Positions 35,365-48,790 of a stretch of 64,000 nucleotides of DNA are shown piece by piece (the stretch's first letter is position 1; each line of letters starts with the position of its first letter). Below the pieces are notes generated by a model. It had not been told where the DNA came from and did no database searches. It saw nothing but the letters and a program-made list of their open reading frames with translations. A program made the translations under genes and the position numbers. The stretch is taken from the NCBI GenBank assembly GCA_017590115.1, contig JAGGNK010009114.1, forward strand, positions 20,297,747 through 20,361,746. Reading direction: 5' to 3'. The DNA is from Montifringilla adamsi. Taxonomy: Eukaryota; Chordata; Aves; Passeriformes; Passeridae.

Positions 35365-35480
35365 GAGACCTCGGGCAAGGCGTTTTCCTCTTGTCTCTGA
35401 AGCAGGCCAATGATATTCACTGCCTTGTCGAGCTTTGTGGATACAAGCAGCATGTTGTGAATGAAATGTTAAGTACATCT
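35365..35480 (-). mobile_element. MIR-like SINE fossil, reverse orientation
   Basis: The blocks GACCTCGGGCAAGGCGTTTT, CCTCTTGTCTCTGAAG, CAATGATATTCACTGCCTTG and GTTGTGAATGAAATG follow the reverse complement of the MIR core in the right order and spacing. Strongly diverged. Confidence 0.5.
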
Positions 35481-38400
35481 CAAAGCCAGCCAAGACAAGA
35501 ACTGCATTTTTCTTCCCAATATCTATTAGCTCAGAGCAACGGGAGAATCCCACTTGCCACCAGCTCCCTGTTCTTGTTTGAAGATGTGGAGCTAGCCAGA
35601 TCATATCCATTAGATATTTGCTTTCAGGGTCGCATGAAAGTGGAGTCAAAGAAAGATCTTTTGTGGGCATGACATGCTTGGAAATATACTTGTCCAAAGC
35701 AAACAGCTCTTTCTCTTTCTCCAGCTAATTCACTGAAAAGATACTATTTTAGTCAAGAAAATGGTATCAATTCTCCGAGATCCTTTTCGGCAGGATGGTG
35801 GCAGGTTTCCCATGTAGATTTGTGGAAGGTATAGTTTTGACAGGAGCATCTGGCTCCTTTGTGAGCTGCACAAGGAATTGTGTAGCAGTGGCTTTAGGTT
35901 GGCCTCTGGTTGAGCCATGTGGGCAGCCCTTTGACATGTCTGTGCTGCTTTTCCTGCTGCACTCTGTTTTGTTTCGACTTCCTTTTGAGCTTCCTAAATA
36001 TGCAGCCTTGCTCTGCAGATTCCCTGGGACAGTTTCATTCATGGGTCCTGACAAGGACTGAGGTTTTGCCAGGGCTCATGGATCCATTCTTACAGTGGTG
36101 CTGTGTGTTGCATTAGCAGACAGCTGCTTTTGGCAAGAGTTTTTTTTGTTTTTTTTTTTTTTTTTTTCCCTCAGAAATCCTCTTAGAGAAGGGAGAAGAG
36201 TGATTTCTGGGTAGTGGAGCTTTCAGTTCTCAAAATAAACTGTGCCAGGTTGTTTAAGAATTTAAAAGCAATTGTGAGCTTTCCTAGTACAATAATATGT
36301 GGTGTGGTCCTTCTGCCCTCTTTAAGCAGCTGATGCCTGGCTTTTATCTTCTAGGTGTATTTACAGTAAAAAAACCCCTGAATTTCTTTTTTTACTTCCC
36401 TGTGAATGGTGTGACCTGAAAATGTGTTTTTAGACTTATTTTATGAATGCAATCCTAACAGATGTTTTGTCATCAAGAATGTGCCAGGTTGTTGCACTTG
36501 GCATAGAAAAGTGGTACGAGGGTGCAGAATACCTTGGCTTCTCCTACCCAGATCCTCTGGGTGGTTTGGGCACCATGCTCCAGACATGTGCTGTTGTTCC
36601 TGACACTGTGAGTGACCAGCAAGTGACCACTGTGAGTGGCAGGAAAGTGACCACCAGCTGTCTGCCATTGGGTTTGTCCACCCATGGGTGGTGTGGGCAA
36701 GGAAGGGAAGCAGCAGCTGGGAAGTCCAAAGTCTGCCAAGCTCTGTTCTTTCTTTGCACATCCTTAGGCTGTATGAGGAAACTCACCTGTGCTGGATGAC
36801 ACAGCAAAGAGGGTCCCTGTCTCCTCCTGGTGAACCTTTCCCTGAGGCCAGCCCCGTGTAGCTCCATCCCTTGCCACACAGGGCTGGGTGGGGTGTGAGC
36901 CCAGGGGATGGCTGTGCTGTGAGCAGTTCATCATGGAGACGTGTGCTGTGCCATTCAGACTGAAATCACCAAAAATGTGTTCAGGAGAGATCTCTTGGCT
37001 AAGAAGGTACATAGTGAGCAGGGAGGATAGAGTAATTTGTAACTGCATGTTTGGACAAATTTGATGGCATTTGGAACTGTTCACAAATAAGGAAGCTGAG
37101 CTGTTTTAGAACAAAGTAGTTCATGTTTATTCAAATCAGGAGAAAGCTTGGCTAAATCAGGGTTTAAAGAGGAGCCTATGGCTGAAGTATATTTAAAGAG
37201 ATCATCTGGAGTCCATGGCATTGCTGCAGAGAGTGTGTTGGCTTTCCATGCCATGAAAAGCCATAGAAACACAATACAAATGCAGAAAAAGAGCATGTGT
37301 GTATGTGTGATAAGATGGAGGGAGAAGCCTGTGTGTCTAGCAAAATTACAACACTATCAGAAACATCAAAAACATTACAATGCTATTGAGAAATCCAAAA
37401 TAATACACTGGGGAAGGTGCCAGCCCAGGTACAGTGTATCTGATCTTGCAATGCCAGTGGAAAGGGAGAGCAGAGCAACTAGTTCATTTGCAGCAAACCA
37501 GTTGAAGGAACAGATATTACCAGAGACTGTCCATGTGCTGACAGACTCCCCAAAGTGCTTTATCAGCTAAGCACCTCCAAAGCCATCACAGCTGTTTCTC
37601 TACAGAGCAGAACCACTGCTGGTGCACGACACATGCAGCAGAGTGTGCCAGCATGACCAGCAGTGGAAATGCTGCCAGGCAAATGGAGCTGCTCCCCCAA
37701 CTCCTTGGTTCCCTCCCACCAGCAGAGTTTGATTACACATTGCTTTTGCTTTCTAAATTGGTCTAACTAATGTAATCAGACAGAAACATCCTGTTCCAAT
37801 GTCACTAATGCCTTCCAAACTAGATGGCCTAATTAAGGTCACTAATTTCATTGTCTAAGACAATTTCTTGAGAGATATATGAGTGGTTACCAGAATAGGT
37901 CATATCATTACATAAAATTAGCAGAGAAAGGCGTAAGAAAACACCCATGTCAACTGGAAAAAAAGACTTTGAGTCTTCAACATTTACAGACAACAAAAAC
38001 ATAATTACAAATGATGATGAGTGAAGGGAGAACAGAGAAAGCCTATTCCAGGAATGGAGCCTTTTGCCAGACTCAGGACCTGTGGGCAATTCAAAGATTT
38101 GCACAAAATCAACACTGCAGGGCCAAGTGAATAAATGTGATGATGCTAATTTTTTATACTGTTTTGGAGCCTAAATGTTGTTGCTAGAAGATAAAGAAAT
38201 AGTCCTAATCTGTATTAATGGGCCACAATGGAGGCAGTGTGCAGTCACTCCCTAAGCCTATTCACTTGCCCCAAGATGTGCTTTGCAAAAAGGAAGATGA
38301 AACCTGTGGTGGGATCTCTGAGGTTGCTGTTAAACCACCACAAAGCTCAATGGCCAGAGGGAAAGTAAAAGTCTGACGAATACTTCACGTCTGCTGTTGA

Positions 38401-41400
38401 ATTATTTTGGTTAGAATCAGCTAGGAATATCATCTTCACCTTTGCAAAAAGCAGGAGCCATCTCAAATGTGAAGCTACCAGGAAATCATGCTGGGATAAA
38501 AACATTCAGACTAAGCAGGAGCCTCAGCAGTAGAAAGACCTCACCTTACAAAACCCTCTGAACTTTTATGACATATCGCATAGAATGGTGATGGCTGGGG
38601 TGGCCGTGCTGTAGTCAGAGTTATCTGAGTGATGTCTGGCCAAGGGCTGCTCCTTGGGCTGCTGCTCTCTGTGGTTTCTGTCTGGTAGGGCATGGCAGGG
38701 CAGGAGAACCTGCTGAAGCACAAACTCCCTTGCTCGTGTCCAGTCTGCCTCGGTCCCTGGCAGGAGTAGGAGTTGTAGATGCGGGAGATCTCCAGGAATG
38801 TTTGCTGACCTGGGAGGAAAGAGTGTGCCATTCCTCAGGATGTCCCGTGAGAGTCCCTCTGGTACTGGCCACCTGATCTGGAGAGGCTAAAGATGTGTGG
38901 GACTTGAATCCCACAAGCTGAAAACATTCATTGGAACACATGGGAATGAAGACAAACACAGGGAAAATATGCAAGAGGATATAAAGTATAGCTAATAATT
39001 TCTGTAAGGCAAACATTTTTTTACTCGATCATGTTTGAAATACTGAGGATAGCATGTATCTCTGTTATCTAGTATTTAGCAGCATTTATTTTGATAAGAG
39101 CAATATGTATTAACATTTAGACAACATCAGTTCAAGACAGGGAGACTGAAAATATTCAAAAACTTCTAGACTATTTCACAAGCACAGCTTCACCTTTGTC
39201 CCACATGCAAGACCAGGTTTCAAACTAAACTAATCCTTAGTGCACAGCTATGTCTCCTCTCATGCCCGCATTCACCACCATGGTGAGATCTATGGATGCA
39301 AATAAACAGAAGAACAGCCAGTGAAATACCTGCTAGTGAAAGTGGGTGTGGAAGTGACCCAAGCCACAGAGGACTTTTGGCCACCAGGAGGATTTAATGG
39401 CATCATTGGCCACACTTGCAGTTCGCTTCCAGTTTATAGCTACCAAAGTAGCTATATTTCAATCCCTTAATTTGTCCAAGTTAGTCATGCAAAACCATAA
39501 ATTGCATCTCTGGACATTTGCAGTGAAGTCTGTCCTCTCTCTGAACTCAAAAAGCAATTTTCTGACATATCGTATTACAGCCAACTTTGAGATAGGTACC
39601 TGGTTAGTACAGAGTATTGGATATCCAGTACATTCTGAATATATGTTAATGGTAAACTGGCTAATTTAATTTCCTTCTGTAGGTGTGTAACTCTGGCCAT
39701 CTTGATAAAGTTTTCACACTAGTGCAGAAGTTAGAAACCTGGTACAGACAACAGTGGTTGTCAGTTTCAGTTATATTTTCTCAAAATACATCTAACTAGG
39801 AGTGGTAGAAATGACTTCTAGAGGTAATGAGATATATATTACATAGTCCTAATTTTGCTAAGAAAGTTAATGCCAGAGTTGTGTTAATATTGAGGAGTTT
39901 TTGCAAGAACAGGGTATTGTGAATAACCCCATCATGTATATTTTAACTGAATATGTAGATATTACTTGGGAGTAATGCTCATGATTGAGTCTTTGTGCAG
40001 TTATTTAATGAAATTTTTTATTCCTTGCATGAAGCTCACTAATTCATCATCTTTTGCTCTAATAATTTCATGTCACCTACACCAAAAGAGTATTACCAGA
40101 AACATCACTTCCATCTATGCAACACAGGACAAAAGTTCTCTCTTTATTGCCAAAAGGATATACAAAGGGAAATAAATATAGGAAGTGTTATGAACAGATC
40201 AGAGAAAAGGCCAACAGTCCCTCCTAACCCCAAATGTCTCAGATCTTGTGATTATCTGGACCTTATATTTCAATATAACTTTTGAAAAAGTGACTGCAGT
40301 CTTAAATAATTCTTTGGCTTTCACTAAATTCCAGCATATGCCAAATAACACAGCAATTTATTGCCAACACAAAGCACCCTAAAACATGAGCTTATTGTTA
40401 TCTTACAAAACTGCCAAAGACGCTTTGAAGCATTCATCTCATAACTGTGACTTTTCAAACCCTTTTTCTCAATTATGTCATAAGGAAAACTTCTGAGAGC
40501 ACTTAAAAATGTCTTCAGACTTTTTAGATGCTCTTTGTGCCTACAAGACCCAGCCAGGAATAGTCTCACAGTCCCAGTGTGTGTCAATAGCTTTATTTTA
40601 CATTAAGATTTTTCACCAGTCAATCAGTCTGGTAAGTGAAAATGTGCTGGTTTGCATGTGTGAACATAGACATGATTTTTAGCAAATCTGAGGCCACTCT
40701 TGCCAGTAGCCCCGTTAAATTGTTTTTATCAGTCTGGTTGACTGGAATGTTCGAGTATTTACAATAGACTCAAGAGTATTAGGCTGAAAGTCTGACTAAT
40801 GCACTACCAAATTAGACATGGCTAGGCAGTTGTGTAGCAGTTTTCAGCTGCATACTCCAGAATAAAAAATAAAAGTGTCATGCAAAACTCTTAAAAATGT
40901 ATTTTAATTGAGAATCTTTAGGACTCCCCTCTCCCTTTTGCTTCCTGAGGGTGCTCTGAGAAAACAGAGCAAGCTGTAAGTCATGTGGAACACTCTGCTC
41001 ATCTTAAATCTTCTTTCTTTGGAGGCTGAGCTGCTTTTGGTAACCTAGTACTTACTGAGGAATGAAAGCATGTAGCTGGGCTACTCAGTGGCTTGCTGCT
41101 GTGCTGCAGTGGTGGCTTGTTCATGGCTCATCCATCCCCTTGGTGTTGAAGGCACACATCTGGTCCTGCACAATGTATTTGTCATTTATCTGTAACAGGA
41201 TGTTTCCCAGAAGTTAAGCTGGAAAGGGGAAAATAGTTAATCATGTGCATGAATTTGGTAGGCAAAAAACCCCTTAACAACACTTAATAGGAAAATATAT
41301 AGGGTGGTTAAATAGAACATTACAAGAGATTGAAACTGGAGGAACAAAGGAGCAACCAGGTGTACAGTTTAGTCAAATGGTGTAAGAAAAGACTGTGTCA

Positions 41401-43926
41401 GGAATGGGGTTTGACCTCTGGAATTTGTTGGGTTTACCATTACAACTTATTTACACAAGACAGTTGGAAATTAAGAAAATGTCTAACTAAAAAGCCAAAG
41501 AAATATTTGGCATTCACTCCATATATATAGATGTATGCACACAGTCACACAGACACACACACACACATATTTATGATTCACTTCTTGAATGAGAAATTTC
41601 TTTTTCCCTTCAGTCTAGGGTATAATCCAGGGGAAAACCCCCCTCATTTCAGCCCAGACAAACACCTTGCTACTGTGCCCAAACATCTCCATTTGCACCC
41701 TCAGGTGCACAGAGGTAAATCTGTTCTGCAGCTGGGGCAGCACAGGTTGCACTGGAGGTGTCACAGCTACATGTGGTTTCCATTACCTCAGCTAAGGTGC
41801 TGCTGCAGTTAGTAGTGTAAATTAGCATAGCTTTTAATCTCCTCTTCTGTCTTTAGACTTTGCTTTTATCCAAGTTTCATCTTTGAGCTCTGACTTGCAC
41901 TCAGATGGGAAATGTCAGCTGTCAGCTCGGTTTACAGACTTGGATGAGGGTTTGGAAGAAAGGGACTCCCCAGAAGACTACATGGCCTTGCTGTAGTAAT
42001 ATTAAACCTCTTGGACAAGTGACTTCAGTGGACACTTAATTTATTGGTAGTTTGAGGAGAGAGAAGGAAGAATCATGTCTACTTTTGATTATGACCTGGC
42101 CATGGGCCACTTGCCCAGAACTTAGCAGGAGCAGCCCAGCTTCTGACCAGTTTGACTCTTTCAGCCATTTCTCGCAGTGATTAGACTGAGCCCAGTCTGG
42201 TGAGGAAACGGGGAGCTTTTAGGAGGGCCTGCCCTTGTTCAGGGAGCAGGGGCTGTGCAGGAGGCAGGTGGGCAAGCCTTAGGCAGCTCTTCACACGGAG
42301 AAGCATCACACCACTCAATTGCACCTTGCATCAGTTTGCAATTAGCTTGTGTGCAAAATTTCACTCATCAGCATTGCTTAGCTTGAGATCTGACATGACC
42401 AGACTCTTTCTTTTCTTAGTTCTTGCAGAGACTGCTTGTGAAACATGGGAGCTGGAGCTCCTCCAGTGCAAGGATGGGAGCTTTTCCCTGTTTTCTATGG
42501 AGTCAGGAATTTTCTCCACCTGGCACCTGGGTGTAGGTGCTTGCTAACAGCCAGAGCAGGGTGCTGCCACTGAGGCTCCCCATTGATGTGGTGGCTGGGG
42601 AGGTGTGTGGGAGTTGCCTGGTATTTTGCTGCTGCAGGTGGTGCTTTAGTCTGGGCGCTGTTTGCTGCCCGCTGGTTTTCTGGTTTGTTCTTTTGTTTAC
42701 ATCAAGTCTTCATGAAAGGGTGAGGTGCTCTCATGCAGAGCAAGCAAAAGAAACATAAACATACACACACACAGGTTGGAAGAAATATGGGCACGTACTT
42801 AGGCCTGAAGCCATCAGGAGTTTGCCCCACTGGTTTGCTCTGTTGGGGGAAAAGACATTTACAGAGAGAAGAGACCTCCCCAGACCTCCCATCACAGTCC
42901 TCAGCCCTGTGGCTTCTTCTGCTTCTGCACACTCCATCATGCCATCAGGTGGAGCACACTCCAGGCTCTCCAAATCCATTCAGATGCTGACCATGGAGTC
43001 TGAATCCCACAGACCTCATTGCAGTTTCCTCCGTTGTTTTTGCCATCATTTTAGCAAGAGACAAAGCCAAGTGATCCTCTAGGTGATGCCACCCCATATA
43101 TTCTGTTCATTGAGATGGCTGCCAGCCAGAATATGATAGAAATTGATTTAGAAATGCTTTGTGTAAATGCAAGTATTTTTTCTTCCAATTGTGCTGGTAT
43201 TGAGGGTGTTTGTGTTACAGAGATGTTGGGAGACTCTGTCCTGAAGGATATGTGCATCTGTAGAAACTGAACTTTGGGCTCAGCAGTTTACAGAATGAAT
43301 TTTTTCTCTCTGTTTATTGATGCAAGTACCTGCAACAACCATGCTGAGCTCATCCAGTCTGGGGCTAGGAACAGCCCCTGAAACTCATCTGTCCAGTCAT
43401 AACCGAGCTAAGAGATTTTTGCTAAGTTGTAGGAAACAAAAATGTAGAAGAAAAAGAAAAGAACATCCCCAAACGACAAGTTATGTAGTAATAATAATGA
43501 ATAATTTTAGGGAAATAGTGATCTGTTCATGAAAGAGCCACAAGAAGAAAAACAAGCTAAATTAGTCAGATGATTTATTCATTGTGAATGATTCACTCCA
43601 TTACTGTCTGCTTCCTCCACAGGCCATAGGAGCTAATATATAAACTGGTAGAGGAAGGGTGGGATCGATAGCGAGCAACCTCTGCCTCCTCTCCAGGGAA
43701 AATAGGTCACCTATCCCTGCTGTGCTGCTCTCTGGGCACAGGGCACATCTCAATAGACTGAGCATTCATTTTCAGCTAATGAAGTTTGGGTTTTTCAGGG
43801 CAAAATTTTCCTGAGGAGTGTTTCTTTTTTTCCTTCAGCTCTCAAGCCCGTGCTCGCAGTTTGGCCGGCTCCCTTCCCCCGTCCTGACAGCTCTCATTGT
43901 TCCCAGATGATGGCTGTTTGCTGGCC

Positions 43927-43929
<3 letters not shown>
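35481..43929. other. Intergenic desert; no gene found
   Basis: Contents seen: a T-rich tract at about 36138-36168, three AGTGACCA-like units at 36611-36655, a short (CA)n at about 41548-41567, and ordinary AT-rich sequence. Open frames reach about 140 residues without domains. Confidence 0.55.
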
Positions 43930-43972
<43 letters not shown>

Positions 43973-43980
43973 AAAAGAGA
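43930..43980. repeat. Poly(A) tract
   Basis: Twenty-nine A residues, then further A runs broken by single G residues. No element body recognised. Confidence 0.85.
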
Positions 43981-46900
43981 TTTTGTGGTTTAAATGCAGT
44001 GTCCTTTACACAGTTGGTGCTGTGGAGGAAGGAAACCTCCCGGCAGCCTGGGGATTTGCTCAGTGTGGGACTGCCTGCTCCTCAGGAGAACCAGGCCGGA
44101 GCAAACCCCTGGGTGCAGGCCGTGACAAGCTGTGGGTGCTCAGTAAGCTCACTGGGGCTCCTTGTGTGGCCACAGTGACACACACCCCATGCCTGTGGGA
44201 TGTGGGTTTTCCTGCCTGCTCCACATCCCATGCCAGCCCCGGGCCCACTGCAGGCACTGGGAAAGCTGGCAGGGAGATGCACCAGGCCTGTGCGGGAGGA
44301 TTCTGATCTGCAGAAAGCTGCCATGCTGGGAAACATTCCTCAGGCTCCTTTTAGCTCCTAATAAGCAATAATATTCTCTGTGGTGATGCCTCTGCTCAAT
44401 TTTCTTGTACCCAGCACAACCCACTGTTTATCATGTGACTATTTATAAACTGCTGCTGAAGCTTCATAAATGCTTTTTGCTCCTCGCTCAAACTGGAGCT
44501 GAGCAGCTGGAAATTGTGTTGCAAGCACAGCCTGAGCTGAGCCTGAAAGACAGAAAATGTGCACAAAACTCCTATGGATGGTATTTATTAGAGAGCTGCT
44601 GGAGAAGAGTTGCCAGCTCTGGATACCGAATGTATTGAAAACTTGAGAGCGCAGGGTTTACTTGCTGGTTCATCTTTAATTAATTACAGAGGGCAAACAA
44701 TTAGGGGAAGAGGCTGCTGCTGGACTACCTGACTCATTGGGCAGCTCTGATGGACATTGCTTATGTGGTCCTCTGCCATGACTGTTCTTGTGGCCCACAC
44801 AAGGTCAGGCTCTGTGTCCGGCTTTGAGCACTCAAGTCAAATCCCCAAAGCAGTGGGAACATCAGGCAGCAGCTGTGGAGAGGATGGGCTTGGGGATGGC
44901 AGTGCCCCTGGCAGCACTTCCTCCACACGCCCCAAAGAGAGTTTTGCAATGTTTCACACTCCTGGTGGATTTGTTTGTAGCTAAATGTCAGTCTTTAGGC
45001 TTCCAATGAGCAATATGCATAAAAAACCCCCCAAAACCTAAAAGAGTACAAAACAGGTTAGTGTATATTTAGGTTAAGTGGTTGTGAACAAACAGCTCTG
45101 TTTTTGCAGGTGTAAGGGCTTCTTCATCTGAAGAAAAGAATTTTAAAGATTCTATTAAAAAAAAAAAGAATGAAAGAATAAAAGAATGGAAATGTTGCAA
45201 TTACTTTGTAGATGACCACAGCTTTCCAGGCAGCTCTGGTGTATATATAACAAAGAGTCTCACAGGTTCTGGAGAAAACCAAAGACCCAACTCTGCATGA
45301 AGTCCAAAGAGAGTGTGTTGTGTGAAAACATTGGTCATGAGGTCAGGTCTTCAGTTCCAGTGTTGTGCAAACACACAACTGCATTTGATGGCCACACCTC
45401 AGCCACTAGAGAACACTTGTCTCTCTTCAGCCATGCTTCAACCTAAGTTTAGCTCTAGAAACCCAGGGTAGATGCTCTAAAACCTGCTGCTGAAATTCAG
45501 GACAGAGCAGTCATCTGTTACAAGGAGCTTGAATCATGTCCAGTTTGAATGAGATCCAGACCCAAACCAACAACGTAACTGCAGTCTTTGGCAAAAGTGC
45601 CTGGATTTAGTGGCCAACATCACATTCAAACTTAAAAGATTTCTGCAAGTCACTCAAAATGTACACCAGAAATCTGTCTAACAAAACATGATCACTCCAT
45701 GATAATTTGGTCCAAACTGCAAAGAAACAAGCAAACCAAAGGCAGAACCAACAATGGACATCAGAGTTTGGTTCGGTTCGGTTTAACCAAATTCTGAGCA
45801 TGCAGTTAAATAAAGCAGATGTCAGCCACAAGGTGCAATGAGCCCAAATATGGACCAGCACAGCTTGTAGCCAGCTCTTCAAGTCCCCAGAACCCTACTT
45901 GGTACCACACAGTGGCTTGGTCTGTTTGCCATGGTATTGAGTCTCCTTGGGCTTGCAGGGAAGAAGAAGAAGAAGAAGCAGGAAAATGGTTAATGTACAT
46001 TATTTTTTCCTGCATTCTTTTTTTTCCATATTTTTTTTTAAAACCTGATGTAGAATAAGCTGCATGGGGAGAATACAAATACACAGTTATAATACATGTC
46101 AATGCAGCAAAATCCTGGACTCTGTCAATTACTGTGGCACCGTGTATTTTTATTTTATTCCTTTGGGGAAATATATCATTCAAGCAAAAAAATAATTTGG
46201 ACAATGCAACTACACGGAGAATATCCAAATCATGAAGACACTCCTTTGCAGTGAGCTGCACATGGAGTGATATGGAAAATGTAAGGAAACTGAGGAAAAA
46301 CCTCCTGGTCTAATTGGTGATACAGTGCTGCCAAATGAGTGTGCCTCTAGAACACACTTGTTGCTGTAAGTCACCTTCAGAGATCCCTTGAAGCTACAAG
46401 GGACACAGCTGAGTCCTTTTGTAGTGACAGTATTCTGAAGAGGTGGAAAAAAATCCACCACAGCAGCCAAAATTGGGCAGCAGAAAAATGAACACCTGGG
46501 AGGAGGAGCTGCTTGGGAATGTATGGGGCAGGGCTGAAAATCACTTCCAAATTATTTTGTTCAAGACTAGAAGAGCTGCCCAGTAACATGCGCTAGACAG
46601 CCTTGGATTGTCCAGAGTGAACTGTTTTTGAAAGGAGGACATGAGCCAAAAAATTGCATTTTGCTCACCTGGCAATGAATTCAAAATTAAGATTGAATTA
46701 TTTTGAATTGTGTGGTTGAAGATTTTTGAGCAAGCTGGGAAAAATAAAGAAGAAAATAATCAGGAGGTGGCTTGCTAAGTTGGGTTTTTATGCTCATTAG
46801 CCCAAACACAGAGCCAGGGAAGGGAGAACTCAATTCTCTCCTCTCCCTGGGGGAACATGGACCTCTGGGCTTTGCTCCTGGGGGATGTTCTGAGCCCAAA

Positions 46901-47700
46901 CGCTGGGACAGGGCTGCTCTCCTGGACCACTTCCCACCTCTAGGAGTGGGAGCCGCGTGGGGGCCTTCTGCAGCCCCTTCACTGTGGGCACATCAGGCTA
47001 CATGGGGACGAGAACTTGGGGATGAGACTTGCTTTGAACAGAATACTGGGCCAATTTTTTAACAGTGGGGAAAAATCTCCAAGTAGTGGGATATTAGCCT
47101 TGAGGATTTCAATTGGGGTAGATGGCACTTTTCTTCTTCAGCCAACACTGCCAAGGAAGGATCAGTCAATTCCCATAATTCCTTTAACCATATTGGTCTA
47201 CCATCTCCATTCACCTTCATATCTTTTTATTAAAAAACAGGCCTGGTAATAACTTTTGCATCAGGAGATATGCATGAATTGTGAATTATTGACTATAATA
47301 TTGCATGATCATCTAAGTCTGTCCAAGTTTTCAGAACTCGGTATCCAGATCTGTATGCAACACGTCAGTTACTTTGCCCTTTAAATATCTACTTTTTTTT
47401 TTTTCCTTTGGGCTTGTACAATATATTATTAAAAATTGTGAAGGAAATTAATCTGTTTTTCAGGTAATAAATTAAATAGACATTACTCTTGAGAAAAAGG
47501 AGTGCATTATTTTAACTGCAAAATAAATCACAATGAAGATGACGTGTTTTCAGGCATGTAGACCAGTCAGTGTATATAAAAATACACCCAATCCTTTAAT
47601 TATATCTAGGCTTTGAGTAGACATTTCTTTAATAGCAATTAAAATGCTTCCACACACAGAAAAGCTTTCACCTTTTCAAGAATATTTTCCTTTGCAAATC
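43981..47700. other. Intergenic desert; no gene found
   Basis: Mixed-composition sequence with an (AAG)n run at about 45960-45978. A GC-leaning patch at 44.0-44.3 kb and another at 46.8-47.0 kb lack CpG density and coding features. Confidence 0.55.
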
Positions 47701-47819
47701 TAGGTGACCAGCTAACCTTCATCCTGGGATAATGGATGGAAAATGAGTGGTGGTGGCAGGGGCTGGCTGCAGGAGAAGCGGGCTGTGGGAGAGGGTCGGG
47801 CTGGGCAGCTCTTTGCAGA

Positions 47820-48490
47820 GGAGGTAAAGTTTCCCTTGTCTCCTTTGCATATTCATGTGGTGGACCTGGCTGTTAAATCACAGTTTTGATTTGCTTTCTT
47901 AACAGATTTCACTGGGTTAATTATGTGGAAAAATTGGTAGCAGCGTATATAACATATATCCAACTCTCTCGCAATAAATTAAAATTCCTTTAAGAGTCAC
48001 AACATTTTGTCGTTTTCAAAAAAAGACTCAAAGGTAAATGTTGATTTTAATAAGGTTGCAGCTATTCCATTGTAAGTTTAGTGGTTAGAATGCCAGCATA
48101 TCTTTCAAAAAATACTTATGGGCTATTGATTAAAAAAGTAGCTGCAGAGCTTGTGGTGCAGGACATGCCTTGCATTTGGGAAACTGTATAGACATCTTTA
48201 TATTAAACGTATCCACAGAACCTCAAAAGATCAGGCTGGAACTGTAAATTGTAACCCTCTAGCAAAAGTTTAATGTTTGTTTAAAGGGGGCAGCTTTCTA
48301 TTACATTGTTTGAACAGATCTCCTCAGACAATGATTATAACCTCGTTCCCTTCTCCTGCACACGCAGGTTATGATATCTATACTCTCCTTATCATATGCG
48401 ACTTCACTTTTATGAGCTGTCTCTGGCTCTCACCTGATTTTATGCTTGAAGCCAATGGGGATAACGTGGAGCCCTGAACAAAACGACAGC
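47820..48490. promoter_or_regulatory. Motif-dense AT-rich block beside an isolated CpG island, candidate enhancer
   Basis: Free of simple repeats, with an octamer-like TTTGCATATTCA (about 47845), GGGTTAATTATG (about 47913) and GACAATGATTATAACC (about 48327). It lies directly left of the 48.6-kb CpG island. Call based on texture and motif density only. Confidence 0.35.
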
Positions 48491-48598
48491 CTTAGATTTT
48501 TGAGAGGTACTTGCAACAGCCAAATGTTTGACCCTGGGCAGGGAGATGGGATTGGTTTTGTTTGTTTGTTTTTTTAGGTTTTTTTTTTTTTTTTTTGG

Positions 48599-48790
48599 TG
48601 CAACCCCGGCGGGCGGAGGGCAGAGAGGAGGTCCCCGCTCGGGGTCAGCCCTGCCCGGAGCTGAGCCGTGCCCTGTGCGGGTCGGGTGCGCTGTGCCGGT
48701 GCCCCGGCTGCGGCGCCGCTCCCTCTGCCCGGCCGGGACAGCCGCGCTCCGCGCAGCCCCGCGCACACACAGCCACGCGTTTTCCCCCGC
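48599..48790. promoter_or_regulatory. Isolated (orphan) CpG island
   Basis: About 190 bp rise abruptly to very high G+C with many CpG, 40 kb from the nearest other CpG block and 45 kb from EN1. It is preceded by an 18-nt T run and followed by AT-rich sequence. There is no coding exon with recognisable homology. It may be an orphan island acting as an enhancer, a Polycomb site or a promoter for a non-coding RNA. Confidence 0.55.
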
